DNA of 64,000 nucleotides from an uncultured Eubacteriales bacterium. Lineage in GTDB: Bacteria > Bacillota > Clostridia > Christensenellales > Aristaeellaceae. The DNA lies in the NCBI GenBank assembly GCA_902789365.1, contig CADANQ010000003.1, positions 19,774 through 83,773 on the forward strand, given 5' to 3'. The notes below the pieces were generated by a model. It saw only the letters and a program-made list of their open reading frames with translations. It was not told where the DNA came from and made no database searches. Below, in pieces: positions 34,659 through 43,191 of this stretch. The stretch's first letter is position 1. Each line of letters begins with the position of its first letter. The position numbers and the translations under genes are program-made.

Positions 34659-35609
34659 ATGAGACGCACGATGGAAAAGGTTCTGGACGAGGTTGAAAAA
34701 GCGATATCCGGCAAGCGGGAGACGGTCGAAAAGATCCTGCTGGCTTTTCTTGCCCGCGGGCATGTTCTCCTGGACGATGTGCCCGGAGTCGGAAAAACAA
34801 CGATGGCCGGAGCCATGAGCCGGGCCGTGGGGCTTTCTTTTCGCAGGGTCCAGTTTACCCCGGACGTGATGCCGTCGGACCTGACGGGTTTCAGTATGTA
34901 TGACCGCGGTTCCGGCGGTTTTGTGTACCGCCCCGGCGCGCTGTGCGGCGTGAACATCGTGATGGGGGACGAGATCAACCGCGCCTCCAGCAAGACCCAG
35001 TCCGCCCTTCTTGAGGCGATGGAGGAAAAACAGGTGACGGTGGACGGGATTACGTATCCGCTTGAAAAGCCGTTCCTGGTAATCGCAACTCAGAACAGCG
35101 TGGGGGCCGCCGGCACCCAGGCACTGCCCTACGCGCAGATGGACCGTTTTCTGGTGCGGCTGTCTCTTGGTTATCCCGATTACACCGCCCAGATGGCGAT
35201 GCTGAGGGAAAGGCAGGATCGGGAACCGATGGAAGAGGTTCACGGCGTCCTGTCAGGGGACGAAGTGGCGCAGATGCAGAAAGAGGTAAGCGCGGTCACG
35301 TCTTCGGACGCGGTGCTGGATTACATCACCAGGCTTACCATGGCTTCAAGAGAGCATGAGGCCGTGTCGGTGGGCGTCAGCCCCAGAGGCGCGCTGTTCC
35401 TGGACCGGGCGGCGAAGGCCAGAGCCTGGGCAGATGACCGGGATTATACGGTCGGGGCGGACGTAAGGAATGTCTTCAGGGATGTTTGCGCCCACCGCAT
35501 TCTTGTAAAAGAAGGAAGCGGAGAAACGGCGGAGAGCGTATGTGAGGATCTTCTGAAATCGACGCAGTCGCCGGACCGGCGCTCTTTTCCCGGACGGTGG
35601 AAAGCATGA
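34659..35609 (+). CDS. MoxR-type AAA+ ATPase
   Basis: A 316-residue chaperone-like ATPase. Walker A is DDVPGVGKTT, Walker B MGDEINRASSKTQSALLEAMEEKQVTV spans the usual MoxR segment, and IATQNSVGAAGTQALPYAQMDRF is sensor 1. The lid domain has SVGVSPRGALFL. MoxR ATPases act with VWA, DUF58 or DUF4129 membrane proteins. ATG 34659 has GGGGGA upstream; the frame is open earlier but overlaps the previous gene. It overlaps the next gene by four bases (ATGA). Confidence 0.95.
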   Translation: MRRTMEKVLDEVEKAISGKRETVEKILLAFLARGHVLLDDVPGVGKTTMAGAMSRAVGLSFRRVQFTPDVMPSDLTGFSMYDRGSGGFVYRPGALCGVNIVMGDEINRASSKTQSALLEAMEEKQVTVDGITYPLEKPFLVIATQNSVGAAGTQALPYAQMDRFLVRLSLGYPDYTAQMAMLRERQDREPMEEVHGVLSGDEVAQMQKEVSAVTSSDAVLDYITRLTMASREHEAVSVGVSPRGALFLDRAAKARAWADDRDYTVGADVRNVFRDVCAHRILVKEGSGETAESVCEDLLKSTQSPDRRSFPGRWKA

Positions 35610-37117
35610 TAAAACGCCTCATCGGATATTTCGCCTGGCTTTTTGCAGCTGTATGCCTGTATTTTTTTGAAAACAATCCGGGCACGCGCATTGTCCTGTG
35701 CCTGACGGTGGGTTTTGCGCTGATCCCCGGCTTTCGGCGCGCGGTTCTGCGCCGGCCGGGCAGGGAAGAAACGATCGTGAAAAAGGAAAAGGATCCCTTA
35801 TCTTCCGGGCCCGTTCTTGCGGAGGAAGGGGATCCCGGCGCCGGTGTGCGCCAGTACGCACCGGGCGATCCGGTCGGACGTATTCACTGGAAGCTGTCAG
35901 CCCGGTATGATCAAATCCTGACGCGGACGGAGGATACGGAACCGGCGGACGGGGAAAAGGAAAAAGAAAAACCGGCTTCCGTCAATCCATCGGGCAGGAG
36001 ACGGACGGCCCTTTTGCTGTCGGTCCTGTGGCCTTTGGCCGCGCTGGGCTGCCTTTTGCTTGTTCCCTGGCTTCGCCAAAGCGCCGGCGCTTTGTGCAAC
36101 CGGCTGTTCGAGGAAAGCGAGAGGGTGAACGCATACCTTTATCCGCGTTTTCCCGTTCCGGAGGGACAGGGAATCCTTCCGGCGGCAGTCTGTCTTTGTC
36201 TTGCCTTTGCCGGGCCTGCCTCCGTCGTGATTTTGACGCGCAGCAGGACGGCGGCCCTGTGCTTTATGATTGCTGCGGCCGCTTTTCAGGTGTATTTCGG
36301 TTTGAGCCTGCCTTCGCCGATTAACGTCGCCCTTTTTCTGATCTTTGCGCTGTGGTGCACGGGCGACAGGGAGGCGATCGGGAAAAACGCGCGTATCCTG
36401 GTCCTTGCGGTTCTTTCCGCCGTTCTTGTCACCGTCCTCTTTTTTCCGGGGGTGAACGCGGCCACGGAAGCGGCGTCTGAGAAGGCAAGGGATCTGCTGG
36501 CGGATTTCGCCGGGACGGACGCGGGCGCGGCCGACGAATTGCCCGGATCGGTTACGGAGACGCGGCATACCCATATCCTTTCCCCCGCGGAAGGCGAAGG
36601 AGAGGCAAGGACAGAAAAGGTATACCGTCCCGTCTCCGTCGGGGAGGAGCAGATCTCCGGGCCCGACCGGACCGACTGGGTCAGGGCGATCCTTTTGATC
36701 CTTTTGGTCATTGCGCTGCTCATCCTGCCCTTCCTGCCGTTTGCCGCGCTGAACAGGCGCAGAAAAAAAGTGCGGGAGACCGAGGCGCTGTTTGAATCCG
36801 GCGATACGGCCGAGGCCATATGCCTGATCTTCGGCAGGGTAATCGCATGGCTGGACGCGATGGACTGCGGGCAGGGCAACCTTCCCTGCCGGGACTGGGC
36901 CGAAGGTCTGGCCCGGACCGTTTCGCCGGGTTACGCCCTTCGTTTTGCGCGGTGCGCCGCGGCATTCGAGGAAGCGGCTTACGGCACCCGCGCCCCGGAG
37001 GAAGAAAAAAGACGGGAATCGCTCAGCCTTCTGGAGGAGACCGGGAATGTCATGCTTCAACGGGCGAAGGGCTTCCGGCGGCTCAAACTGAGGTATATCG
37101 ATTGCTTATGGGTATGA
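35606..37117 (+). CDS. Membrane protein with DUF58 core and DUF4129-like C-terminus
   Basis: A 503-residue membrane protein. The first hundred residues have one or two helices and the DUF58 hallmark QYAPGDPVGRIHWKLSARYD (about 80-103). A central block has about five more helices (125-285), then an extracytoplasmic stretch with TRHTHILSPAEGEGEA, a last helix (about 355-380, AILLILLVIALLILPFLPF) and a cytosolic helical tail as in DUF4129/transglutaminase operon proteins. In most genomes DUF58, transglutaminase and DUF4129 parts are separate genes; here they are merged and the catalytic transglutaminase triad is not seen. Coupled to moxR by ATGA and to the lipoprotein by ATGA. Confidence 0.75.
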   Translation: MIKRLIGYFAWLFAAVCLYFFENNPGTRIVLCLTVGFALIPGFRRAVLRRPGREETIVKKEKDPLSSGPVLAEEGDPGAGVRQYAPGDPVGRIHWKLSARYDQILTRTEDTEPADGEKEKEKPASVNPSGRRRTALLLSVLWPLAALGCLLLVPWLRQSAGALCNRLFEESERVNAYLYPRFPVPEGQGILPAAVCLCLAFAGPASVVILTRSRTAALCFMIAAAAFQVYFGLSLPSPINVALFLIFALWCTGDREAIGKNARILVLAVLSAVLVTVLFFPGVNAATEAASEKARDLLADFAGTDAGAADELPGSVTETRHTHILSPAEGEGEARTEKVYRPVSVGEEQISGPDRTDWVRAILLILLVIALLILPFLPFAALNRRRKKVRETEALFESGDTAEAICLIFGRVIAWLDAMDCGQGNLPCRDWAEGLARTVSPGYALRFARCAAAFEEAAYGTRAPEEEKRRESLSLLEETGNVMLQRAKGFRRLKLRYIDCLWV

Positions 37118-38109
37118 TCAAACCGCGGTATCGAAAAGCTCTCCTGCTCTTGCTTATGCTTCTGACGCTGACCGGATGCCGGGAGCGGACGGGAGGCATG
37201 CGCTCACCGTCGGGTACTGTTTCCCGAAGCATCTCGGGACCGGCGGCGGACGCGGGCGCCTCCGCGGCGGAGGAAGGGCCCGGAGGAAAAGAAATCGACG
37301 AGATGGGGGAAAGAACGCAGGAAAATCCCGAATCGTCAAGAAAAGAATATGATGAGAACGCCCCCGCTGAGATCACGGCGGGCGCTGACAGGCTTGTCCA
37401 TACCTCCGGAGAAGGAACGGGCATGCCTTTGGACGCAACCGACGCGGAGGAACGGGTGTCCCGGCTGGACGGGAGCGCGTCAGAGACGGCGACGGAGACC
37501 GTGACCGATCCCGACGCGGAGAAACTGGGGGTATCCGAGGATGCGGAAGAGGCGGACTCCGCGCTGAAGTACTATACGGCGCTTCTTGAGGACAGGCTCG
37601 GTATACTGTTTGAATGCAAGCGGGTCTATGTGTACTGGGAAACGCCTTCGGACTGGGTGACGGTGCACAGGTCATCCCCCGAACATGCCCTGATCCTGGG
37701 AGCCGGAGCATACGACGTATCGGCCAGGCTGCTGGAGGAAAACCTGCTCGTGGACGACGGCTGGGTCGTGCGGAAGGATCCCGGCGTCATTGTGAAGGTC
37801 GTCGAAGGCGGCGTTCTCGGCGCGGGCGTGACCGATACCTCCGGGGCGGAAGCGGTTTTCGGGGAAATGGTTTCAAGAAACGGCTGGGAAAACATCCCCG
37901 CCGTAAAAAGCAGGAGGGTGCTGATCCTCTCGTCGCAGCTCCTTGAAGCGCCGCACCTGACGGTCGCCGCGGAACTGATCCTGGCAAAATGCGCCTATCC
38001 CGAACTGTTTGCCGACGCGGACCCGGACGAGGCAATCGCCCTGCTGTGCGCGGAGGCCGCGGGAAACGCGCCTGAGGGGATATATTATTATATGACGGAG
38101 GGCAGATGA
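37114..38109 (+). CDS. Lipoprotein with BtuF/TroA-like C-terminal lobe
   Basis: A 331-residue lipoprotein. The signal ends in the lipobox LTLTGC, with Cys22 as anchor. Residues about 25-150 are acidic and low in complexity. The C-terminal 180 residues look like a helical-backbone metal-receptor (iron-siderophore/B12 binding) lobe: DPGVIVKVVEGG, GWENIPAVKSRRVLILSSQLL and LAKCAYPELFADADPDEAIALL. The N-terminal lobe appears replaced by the disordered part, so ligand binding may need a partner. Start 37114 overlaps the previous stop (ATGA); ATG 37108 is an alternative. No ABC permease or ATPase adjoins it. Confidence 0.7.
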   Translation: MIKPRYRKALLLLLMLLTLTGCRERTGGMRSPSGTVSRSISGPAADAGASAAEEGPGGKEIDEMGERTQENPESSRKEYDENAPAEITAGADRLVHTSGEGTGMPLDATDAEERVSRLDGSASETATETVTDPDAEKLGVSEDAEEADSALKYYTALLEDRLGILFECKRVYVYWETPSDWVTVHRSSPEHALILGAGAYDVSARLLEENLLVDDGWVVRKDPGVIVKVVEGGVLGAGVTDTSGAEAVFGEMVSRNGWENIPAVKSRRVLILSSQLLEAPHLTVAAELILAKCAYPELFADADPDEAIALLCAEAAGNAPEGIYYYMTEGR

Positions 38110-38541
38110 ATGAAGATTCTTGTGATCGACGGGCAGGGCGGGCGCCTGGGCCGCAAACTGACCGAAAGCATCCGAAAGTCCTGTCCCGCCGCCTTCATTA
38201 CGGCGGTGGGAACAAACAGCATCGCCACGTCCGCGATGATGAACTCCGACTGCGCCGATCGCCTGGCCACCGGTGAAAACGCGGTGATTGTTGCCTGCCG
38301 CACGGCCGATATCATCGTGGGCCCCCTGGGAATCGCCACCGCAGACGCCCTGATGGGCGAGATTTCGCCCGCCATGGCAAACGCCGTATCATCCAGTCCG
38401 GCGTACCGGGTGCTGATTCCGATGAATCTGTGCTCTACTTATGTGGCGGGCGTGTCCGGGAATTCAGCCACCATCCTGGAGGACGCCATAAAGCACATAC
38501 GGACGATCTGCGAAAAGGAAGACCATGACCGGAAAGAATAA
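38110..38541 (+). CDS. DUF3842-family protein
   Basis: A 143-residue cytosolic protein recognised as DUF3842 from MKILVIDGQGGRLGRKL, GTNSIATSAMM and ADIIVGPLGIATADALMGEISP. The N-terminus looks like a nucleotide-binding Rossmann start. The function is not known. The family is often found beside an ECF-transporter S component, as here, where the two reading frames overlap by 17 bases. Its start directly follows the lipoprotein stop. Confidence 0.8.
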   Translation: MKILVIDGQGGRLGRKLTESIRKSCPAAFITAVGTNSIATSAMMNSDCADRLATGENAVIVACRTADIIVGPLGIATADALMGEISPAMANAVSSSPAYRVLIPMNLCSTYVAGVSGNSATILEDAIKHIRTICEKEDHDRKE

Positions 38542-39100
38542 AAAACAGAAACATACGGATACCCTGCGCCTGACGTATTCGGCGCTTTATCTTGCCATCG
38601 CCATGGTGCTGCCCCTGATCACGGGACAGATTCCGGAAATCGGGAAGGCGCTTTGTCCGATGCATATCCCGGTTCTTCTGTGCGGCTTTGTCTGCGGCTG
38701 GCCATGGGGCCTGGCGGTGGGCCTGATCGCGCCTGTCATGCGATCGGTGATTTTCGGCATGCCAGCGATGGTGCCCGGGGCGGCAGCCATGTCCTTTGAG
38801 CTTGCGGTTTACGGCGCCGCCGCGGGGTGGCTTCATTCAAGGCTTCCGGATAACCCCGGCCTGATCTGGGCGGAGCTTCTGACGGCGATGATTCTGGGGC
38901 GCGTCGTCTGGGGTGCCGCGAGGCTGGTAATCGCGGGGGTGACGGGGAACGCCTTTACCTGGACGCTTTTCATTTCCGGGGCTGTCACGACGGCCGTTCC
39001 CGGCATCATCCTGCATTTGGTCCTGATCCCGATTCTGGTCATCGCGATGGAAAAGGCGGGGCTTTCGCTCAACCGCGGAAAACGGAAAAAAATTGCTTGA
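38525..39100 (+). CDS. ECF-transporter S component-like membrane protein
   Basis: A 191-residue protein with about six membrane helices. The pattern ALYLAIAMVLPLITGQIP, then MHIPVLLCGFVCGWPWGLAVGLIAPVMRSVIFGMP and FELAVYGAAAGWL is typical of ECF S components of the DUF3816 type. The vitamin or metal recognised is unknown, and no energy-coupling EcfA/EcfT genes lie in the window, so it would share a module encoded elsewhere. LarC follows at 39139, which makes a nickel- or nicotinate-related ligand worth testing (inference). Confidence 0.8.
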   Translation: MTGKNKKQKHTDTLRLTYSALYLAIAMVLPLITGQIPEIGKALCPMHIPVLLCGFVCGWPWGLAVGLIAPVMRSVIFGMPAMVPGAAAMSFELAVYGAAAGWLHSRLPDNPGLIWAELLTAMILGRVVWGAARLVIAGVTGNAFTWTLFISGAVTTAVPGIILHLVLIPILVIAMEKAGLSLNRGKRKKIA

Positions 39101-39138
39101 TCTGTTTATTTGCGCAGAGGAATGGGAGGAGAGGAAAA

Positions 39139-40365
39139 ATGAAAACGCTGTACCTGGAATGTGCGATGGGCGCGGCGGGCGATATGCTGATGGCGGCGCT
39201 TTCGGAACTGTCGGAGGACAGAAACGCGTTTCTTGAAAAAATGAATTCCCTGGGCCTGCCGGGCGTCAGGGTGGAGGCGGAAACCGCGGTCAAATGCGGT
39301 GTGACAGGGACCCATATGAAGGTGACCGTGGACGGCGCGGAGGAAGAATCCGAAGACGTTCACGACCACGATCATCATCATGATCACGACCACGGTCATC
39401 ACCATGAACACGATCACGGTCATCACCATCACGCTTCCCCGGCGGATATCGACAGGATCATTGACGGCCTGGACGTATCCGACCGGGTCAAAAGCGACGC
39501 GAAGGACGTATACGCGCTGATTGCCGACGCCGAAAGCCGGGTGCACGGGCATCCGGTCAGCGAGATTCATTACCATGAGGTCGGAACCATGGACGCGGTG
39601 GCGGACGTAGTCGGCGTGTGTCTGCTGATGGAGGAGATTCGCGCGGACCGCGTCGTCGCCTCGCCGATACATGTGGGAAGCGGGCATGTGAAGTGCATGC
39701 ACGGCATTCTCCCGGTACCCGCGCCTGCCACGGCGCTGATCCTGACCGGTGTTCCGACCTACGGCGGACAGGTGAAGGGCGAGCTTTGCACGCCCACCGG
39801 CGCGGCGCTCCTGAAGCATTTCGTTTCCGAATTCGGCGACCGTCCCGTCATGGCCGCGAAGGCAGTGGGCTACGGAATGGGGAAAAAGGATTTTGAACGG
39901 GCCAATTGCCTGAGGGCTTTCCTTGGGGAGAGCGAAGGAAAGCGGGAAAGGATCACCCGCCTTGAATGCAACCTGGATGACATGACCGGGGAAGAAATCG
40001 GCTTTGCCATGGAGCGCCTCTTCAGCGCAGGGGCCAGGGACGTGTACACCCGGGCCATCGGCATGAAAAAAGGACGGCCCGGGACGGAGCTGAACGTGAT
40101 CTGCCTTCCCGATGACGCCGATGCCCTGGCCGGACTGATGATGAAGTATACCACCACCCTGGGCATCCGCCGCCAGGATATGAGCCGCTATGTACTGGAC
40201 AGAAAGATCGAAACGGTATCCACGCCCTGGGGCCCCGTGCGGATCAAAACAGCGGAGGGCATGGGGGTAAAAAAACGGAAAGCGGAATATGACGATCTGG
40301 CGGAGCTTGCGCGTCGGACGGGCCTGTCCCTCGAAGATATCCGAAGGGAACTGGAAATAGAATGA
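39139..40365 (+). CDS. larC: Nickel-pincer cofactor nickel-insertion protein LarC
   Basis: A 408-residue enzyme that inserts Ni2+ into the pyridinium-dithiocarboxylate cofactor used by lactate racemase LarA and its relatives. The N-terminus LYLECAMGAAGDMLMAAL, the segment HYHEVGTMDAVADVVGV, TPTGAALLKHF and ECNLDDMTGEEIGFAMERLF are family hallmarks. A His/Asp-rich stretch (about 75-98) suits metal storage or delivery. The gene is one continuous frame, unlike L. plantarum larC which needs a ribosomal frameshift. LarB, LarE and LarA are not in the window. GGGAGGAGAGG precedes ATG 39139. Confidence 0.93.
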   Translation: MKTLYLECAMGAAGDMLMAALSELSEDRNAFLEKMNSLGLPGVRVEAETAVKCGVTGTHMKVTVDGAEEESEDVHDHDHHHDHDHGHHHEHDHGHHHHASPADIDRIIDGLDVSDRVKSDAKDVYALIADAESRVHGHPVSEIHYHEVGTMDAVADVVGVCLLMEEIRADRVVASPIHVGSGHVKCMHGILPVPAPATALILTGVPTYGGQVKGELCTPTGAALLKHFVSEFGDRPVMAAKAVGYGMGKKDFERANCLRAFLGESEGKRERITRLECNLDDMTGEEIGFAMERLFSAGARDVYTRAIGMKKGRPGTELNVICLPDDADALAGLMMKYTTTLGIRRQDMSRYVLDRKIETVSTPWGPVRIKTAEGMGVKKRKAEYDDLAELARRTGLSLEDIRRELEIE

Positions 40366-40952
40366 CGGGCATTGACGTGAAGGGCAGGTTCCCCGATGCC
40401 ACGATGAACGGGGAAGGAATACCGCCGGATTTTGACGGGATGCCGCCCGGGCTCAGGGCGGCCTGCCGGGACGCGATTGACAGGATCGTCAGAGAAAAAG
40501 AAAAGAAGCAAAGGATTCTTGTGGCCATTGACGGGCCCTGCGCCTCGGGCAAATCCACCCTGGCAGGCATCCTCGCCCGGGTGTTCGGCGCCGGGACGGT
40601 CCATACCGATGATTTTGTGATCCCGCATTGGCTGAAAACACCGGAGCGCCTTCAGGTGCCCGGGGGAAACCTGGACGATCAACGCCTGATCGGGGAAGTC
40701 CTGGAGCCATGGAAAAGAGAAGAAGACATTATTTACCAAAGGTATGACTGCCATGACAGGCGTTATGTACCCGCCGATCCCATTCCCCGGGGGGACATGC
40801 TTATCCTTGAGGGGAGCTGCGCTCTCCTTCCGTCCATGTTTTTCCTCCCGCGCACGGCGGGAGTCTTTTTTTTTGCGCGTCGGGGCGGCAGGAACTGTTT
40901 TTTTTGTGTTTTTTTGAAGAGAACAAAAGAAAATTATTCATGTCTATGTTAA
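40362..40952 (+). pseudogene. 3'-truncated uridine kinase-like P-loop kinase
   Basis: The first 155 or so residues resemble nucleoside kinases: Walker A DGPCASGKSTLA, HTDDFVIPHWLKTPERLQVPGGN and LILEGSCALLP. Intact relatives continue with about 60 residues including a DVDP-type strand and lid arginines. Here the frame runs straight from LLPSMF into a terminator (40845-40874), so the last translated residues (FFLPRTAGVFFFARRGG and on) are not kinase-like. The 3' end seems to have been deleted. Start 40362 overlaps the larC stop by four bases. It is possibly inactive; it could still be translated. Confidence 0.7.
40845..40874 (+). terminator. Intrinsic terminator of the MoxR-LarC operon
   Basis: Arms 40845-40851 and 40857-40863 (CTCCCGC/GCGGGAG) with a five-base loop, followed by TC and nine T. 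It lies inside the remaining reading frame of the truncated kinase. Confidence 0.9.
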
Positions 40953-40955
40953 AAT
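40947..40955 (+). promoter_or_regulatory. Probable promoter of the oligopeptide importer
   Basis: Extended -10 TGTTAAAAT (core 40950-40955) in an AT-rich stretch right after the operon terminator. No convincing -35 box is present. It lies about 130 bases before the binding-protein start. Confidence 0.5.
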
Positions 40956-41084
40956 ATTTGCATCAAAAGGGCGGCGGACCGCGAAAACGGATGCGGACCG
41001 GGTTTATTATGCAAGATGACCGGGGCGCCTGTCCCGGCCGCGGGCCATGCCGCACAGAAAACGCATACATGAGGAGGAAAGCAA

Positions 41085-42956
41085 ATGAAGAAGATTCTGG
41101 CCCTGATCGTTGCCTCTGTTCTGGCGCTTTCCGTGGCGATGACCGCCGCGGGCGCCGCGGGAACGACTTTTTCGGAACTGTACTCCAGCGAGCTGCAGAC
41201 CATCGACTATGTGGACAGCACCGTGACCGCCCTCACCACCTTCGCCATGAACTGTGAGCTGGGTTTGGTCTATTTTGACAACTTCGGCCTTCTGCGTCCC
41301 GGCGTGGCCAAAAACTGGTCCATTTCAGAGGACGGAACCGTGTATACCTTCTATCTGCGGGACGACGTGTGGTGGGTGGACTGCACCGGCAAAAAAGTGG
41401 CCCTTGTGACCGCGGGCGACTTTGTGACCGCCGCAAAACATATCCTGAATCCCGACGATCCCAAGTCCGTTGCCAACACCCTGTACAACAACCTTGTCGG
41501 CGCGAAGGACTATTTCGACAAGGCAACCGATGACTTTTCCACTGTCGGCATCAAAGCCCTTGACGACACCACCCTTCAGTACACCCTGATCGGTCCCAGC
41601 GCCTATTTCCTGAGGATGCTGGGCAACAACGTGTGGTATCCGGTCCCCACCGATTTCCTCGCCGAGCATGAAGAGACTTACGGCACCAGCTGCGAGGATC
41701 TTCTTTATAACGGCGCGTATTACTGCTCCAGCTTTGAGTACGAATACGAGCGCGTTTTCGAAAAGAACCCCTGCTACATCAACGCGGATCTGATCTCCAT
41801 CGATATGGTGATTTACCGCTACAACAAGGAAGCCACCTCCAACGGCGCCGAGCTCTTCCTGCGCGGCGATACCGACAAGGTGAGCCTGACCAACGATATC
41901 GCCAAGGAATGGATGGATGATCCTTCCCGCAGCGACAAGTACTGCTCCGCTCCGCAGAACAACATGTCCTACTGGCTGATGTTCAACTTCGATCCCCGGT
42001 TTGAAGCCGAATATGAGCCCGACAACTGGAAGGCCGCCGTCAACAATGTCAATTTCCGCAAGGCGTTCTTCTATGGCTTCGACAGCTATACCTACAACGC
42101 GGTTCTGAACCAGTGGAATTACCAGGCCAACACCCAGACCACCTTCTCCCGCCCCGACCTGGTATCTGTCGGCGCGCTGGACTACCTGCAGCTGAGCGGT
42201 CTGGATGAGTATTATGACCAGAACAGCCTTTACAACGAAAAACTGGCTCTCCAGTACAGGGATGCCGCGAAAGCTGATCTGGAAGGCAAGGTGACCTTCC
42301 CCGTCAAGATCAAGGTAACCTACAATACCTCGGGTACCACTTCCACGCGCTATCAGGTGCTCGAGCAGCAGCTGGAAAAGCTGCTGGGTACGGACTTCAT
42401 CGATATCATTCTCGTCCCCTACAGCGGATCCAGCTTCAACAGCGACGTGCGCAACGCCGGCGACTGGGCGATGCTGGAACTGGGCTGGGGCCCCGACTAC
42501 GCCGACCCCATGAGCCAGTTCGACCCTGTGCTCCTGACCTCCATCGGCAAGAACTGGGGCAGGCTCTACCTGGCTGAGGAATATTTTGACGAGTCCGTCG
42601 GCTACGGCGACGTGGAAAAGAAGGCCTTGGAGGCCAGTGCCATCACCAACGATTTCGACCTGAGGTATACCACCTTTGCCGAGGCTGAAAAGATCCTTCT
42701 GGACGAAGCGCTGGTCGTCCCCTGCTATCGCGGCGGCGGCGGCTTCCAGGCCACACGCATCGTTCCCTTCACCCAGTGCACCGGCCAGATGGGTGACGGC
42801 GGCGCGCGCAACGCCATCGTGTTCGCGCAGATGTCCGATCATCCCATCAGTGAAGTAGAATACCAGGCCCTCAGGGAACAGTATCTCATCGACCGCGCCG
42901 CAGCCCGCACCGCCTATGTGGAGGAAAGCGCCGCATATCAGATTCCGGTAAAGTGA
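41085..42956 (+). CDS. Oligopeptide ABC importer substrate-binding protein
   Basis: A 623-residue exported binding protein (family 5, OppA/DppA type). Signal MKKILALIVASVLALSVAMTAAGA has no lipobox. Family patterns include GVAKNWSISEDGTVYTFYLRDDVWW, DPKSVANTLYNNLVGAKDYF, NVNFRKAFFYGFD and ELGWGPDYADPMSQFDP, the last marking the peptide-binding C-terminal lobe. A lipid anchor is expected in Gram-positive relatives, so attachment may be by the uncleaved signal or there may be another retention route. GAGGAGG precedes ATG 41085. Confidence 0.93.
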   Translation: MKKILALIVASVLALSVAMTAAGAAGTTFSELYSSELQTIDYVDSTVTALTTFAMNCELGLVYFDNFGLLRPGVAKNWSISEDGTVYTFYLRDDVWWVDCTGKKVALVTAGDFVTAAKHILNPDDPKSVANTLYNNLVGAKDYFDKATDDFSTVGIKALDDTTLQYTLIGPSAYFLRMLGNNVWYPVPTDFLAEHEETYGTSCEDLLYNGAYYCSSFEYEYERVFEKNPCYINADLISIDMVIYRYNKEATSNGAELFLRGDTDKVSLTNDIAKEWMDDPSRSDKYCSAPQNNMSYWLMFNFDPRFEAEYEPDNWKAAVNNVNFRKAFFYGFDSYTYNAVLNQWNYQANTQTTFSRPDLVSVGALDYLQLSGLDEYYDQNSLYNEKLALQYRDAAKADLEGKVTFPVKIKVTYNTSGTTSTRYQVLEQQLEKLLGTDFIDIILVPYSGSSFNSDVRNAGDWAMLELGWGPDYADPMSQFDPVLLTSIGKNWGRLYLAEEYFDESVGYGDVEKKALEASAITNDFDLRYTTFAEAEKILLDEALVVPCYRGGGGFQATRIVPFTQCTGQMGDGGARNAIVFAQMSDHPISEVEYQALREQYLIDRAAARTAYVEESAAYQIPVK

Positions 42957-42992
42957 ATAAAAGGTCCCGCTTTGGGGATGCGCAGCCCTTTT

Positions 42993-43022
42993 CCCGGGAC
43001 ACGGACAGAACCGTGTCCCGGG
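42993..43022 (+). other. Perfect 12-bp hairpin after the peptide-binding protein gene
   Basis: Arms 42993-43004 and 43011-43022 with loop ACAGAA. There is no U-tract. It lies in the 235-base gap before the permease genes and probably protects the binding-protein mRNA or lowers downstream expression. A second, 14-base palindrome (TCAGCCGCGGCTGA) follows at about 43071. Confidence 0.6.
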
Positions 43023-43191
43023 CGGGAGGCCCGTGTTCCGGGACCCGTACCGGGGGACATGATATCCGGTTCAGCCGCGGCTGAGCTCCTTATCATGCCC
43101 CCATTCGGTTTTTATTTCAGACCCGGAAGCGGTTTGAACAGCGTTCGGCCGCGCCCCAGGCTTTCATCTCACTGACAAAGGGGAGACCCCT

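Noticed and set aside
39361..39432. CAT/CAC-rich stretch as a DNA repeat
   Set aside because: It is the in-frame His/Asp-rich segment of LarC, common in nickel-handling proteins.
41325..42842. A 505-codon minus-strand open frame opposite the peptide-binding protein
   Set aside because: It lies wholly inside a strong family-5 binding protein and shows Gly/Val/Ala/His-rich composition typical of a reverse-frame shadow.
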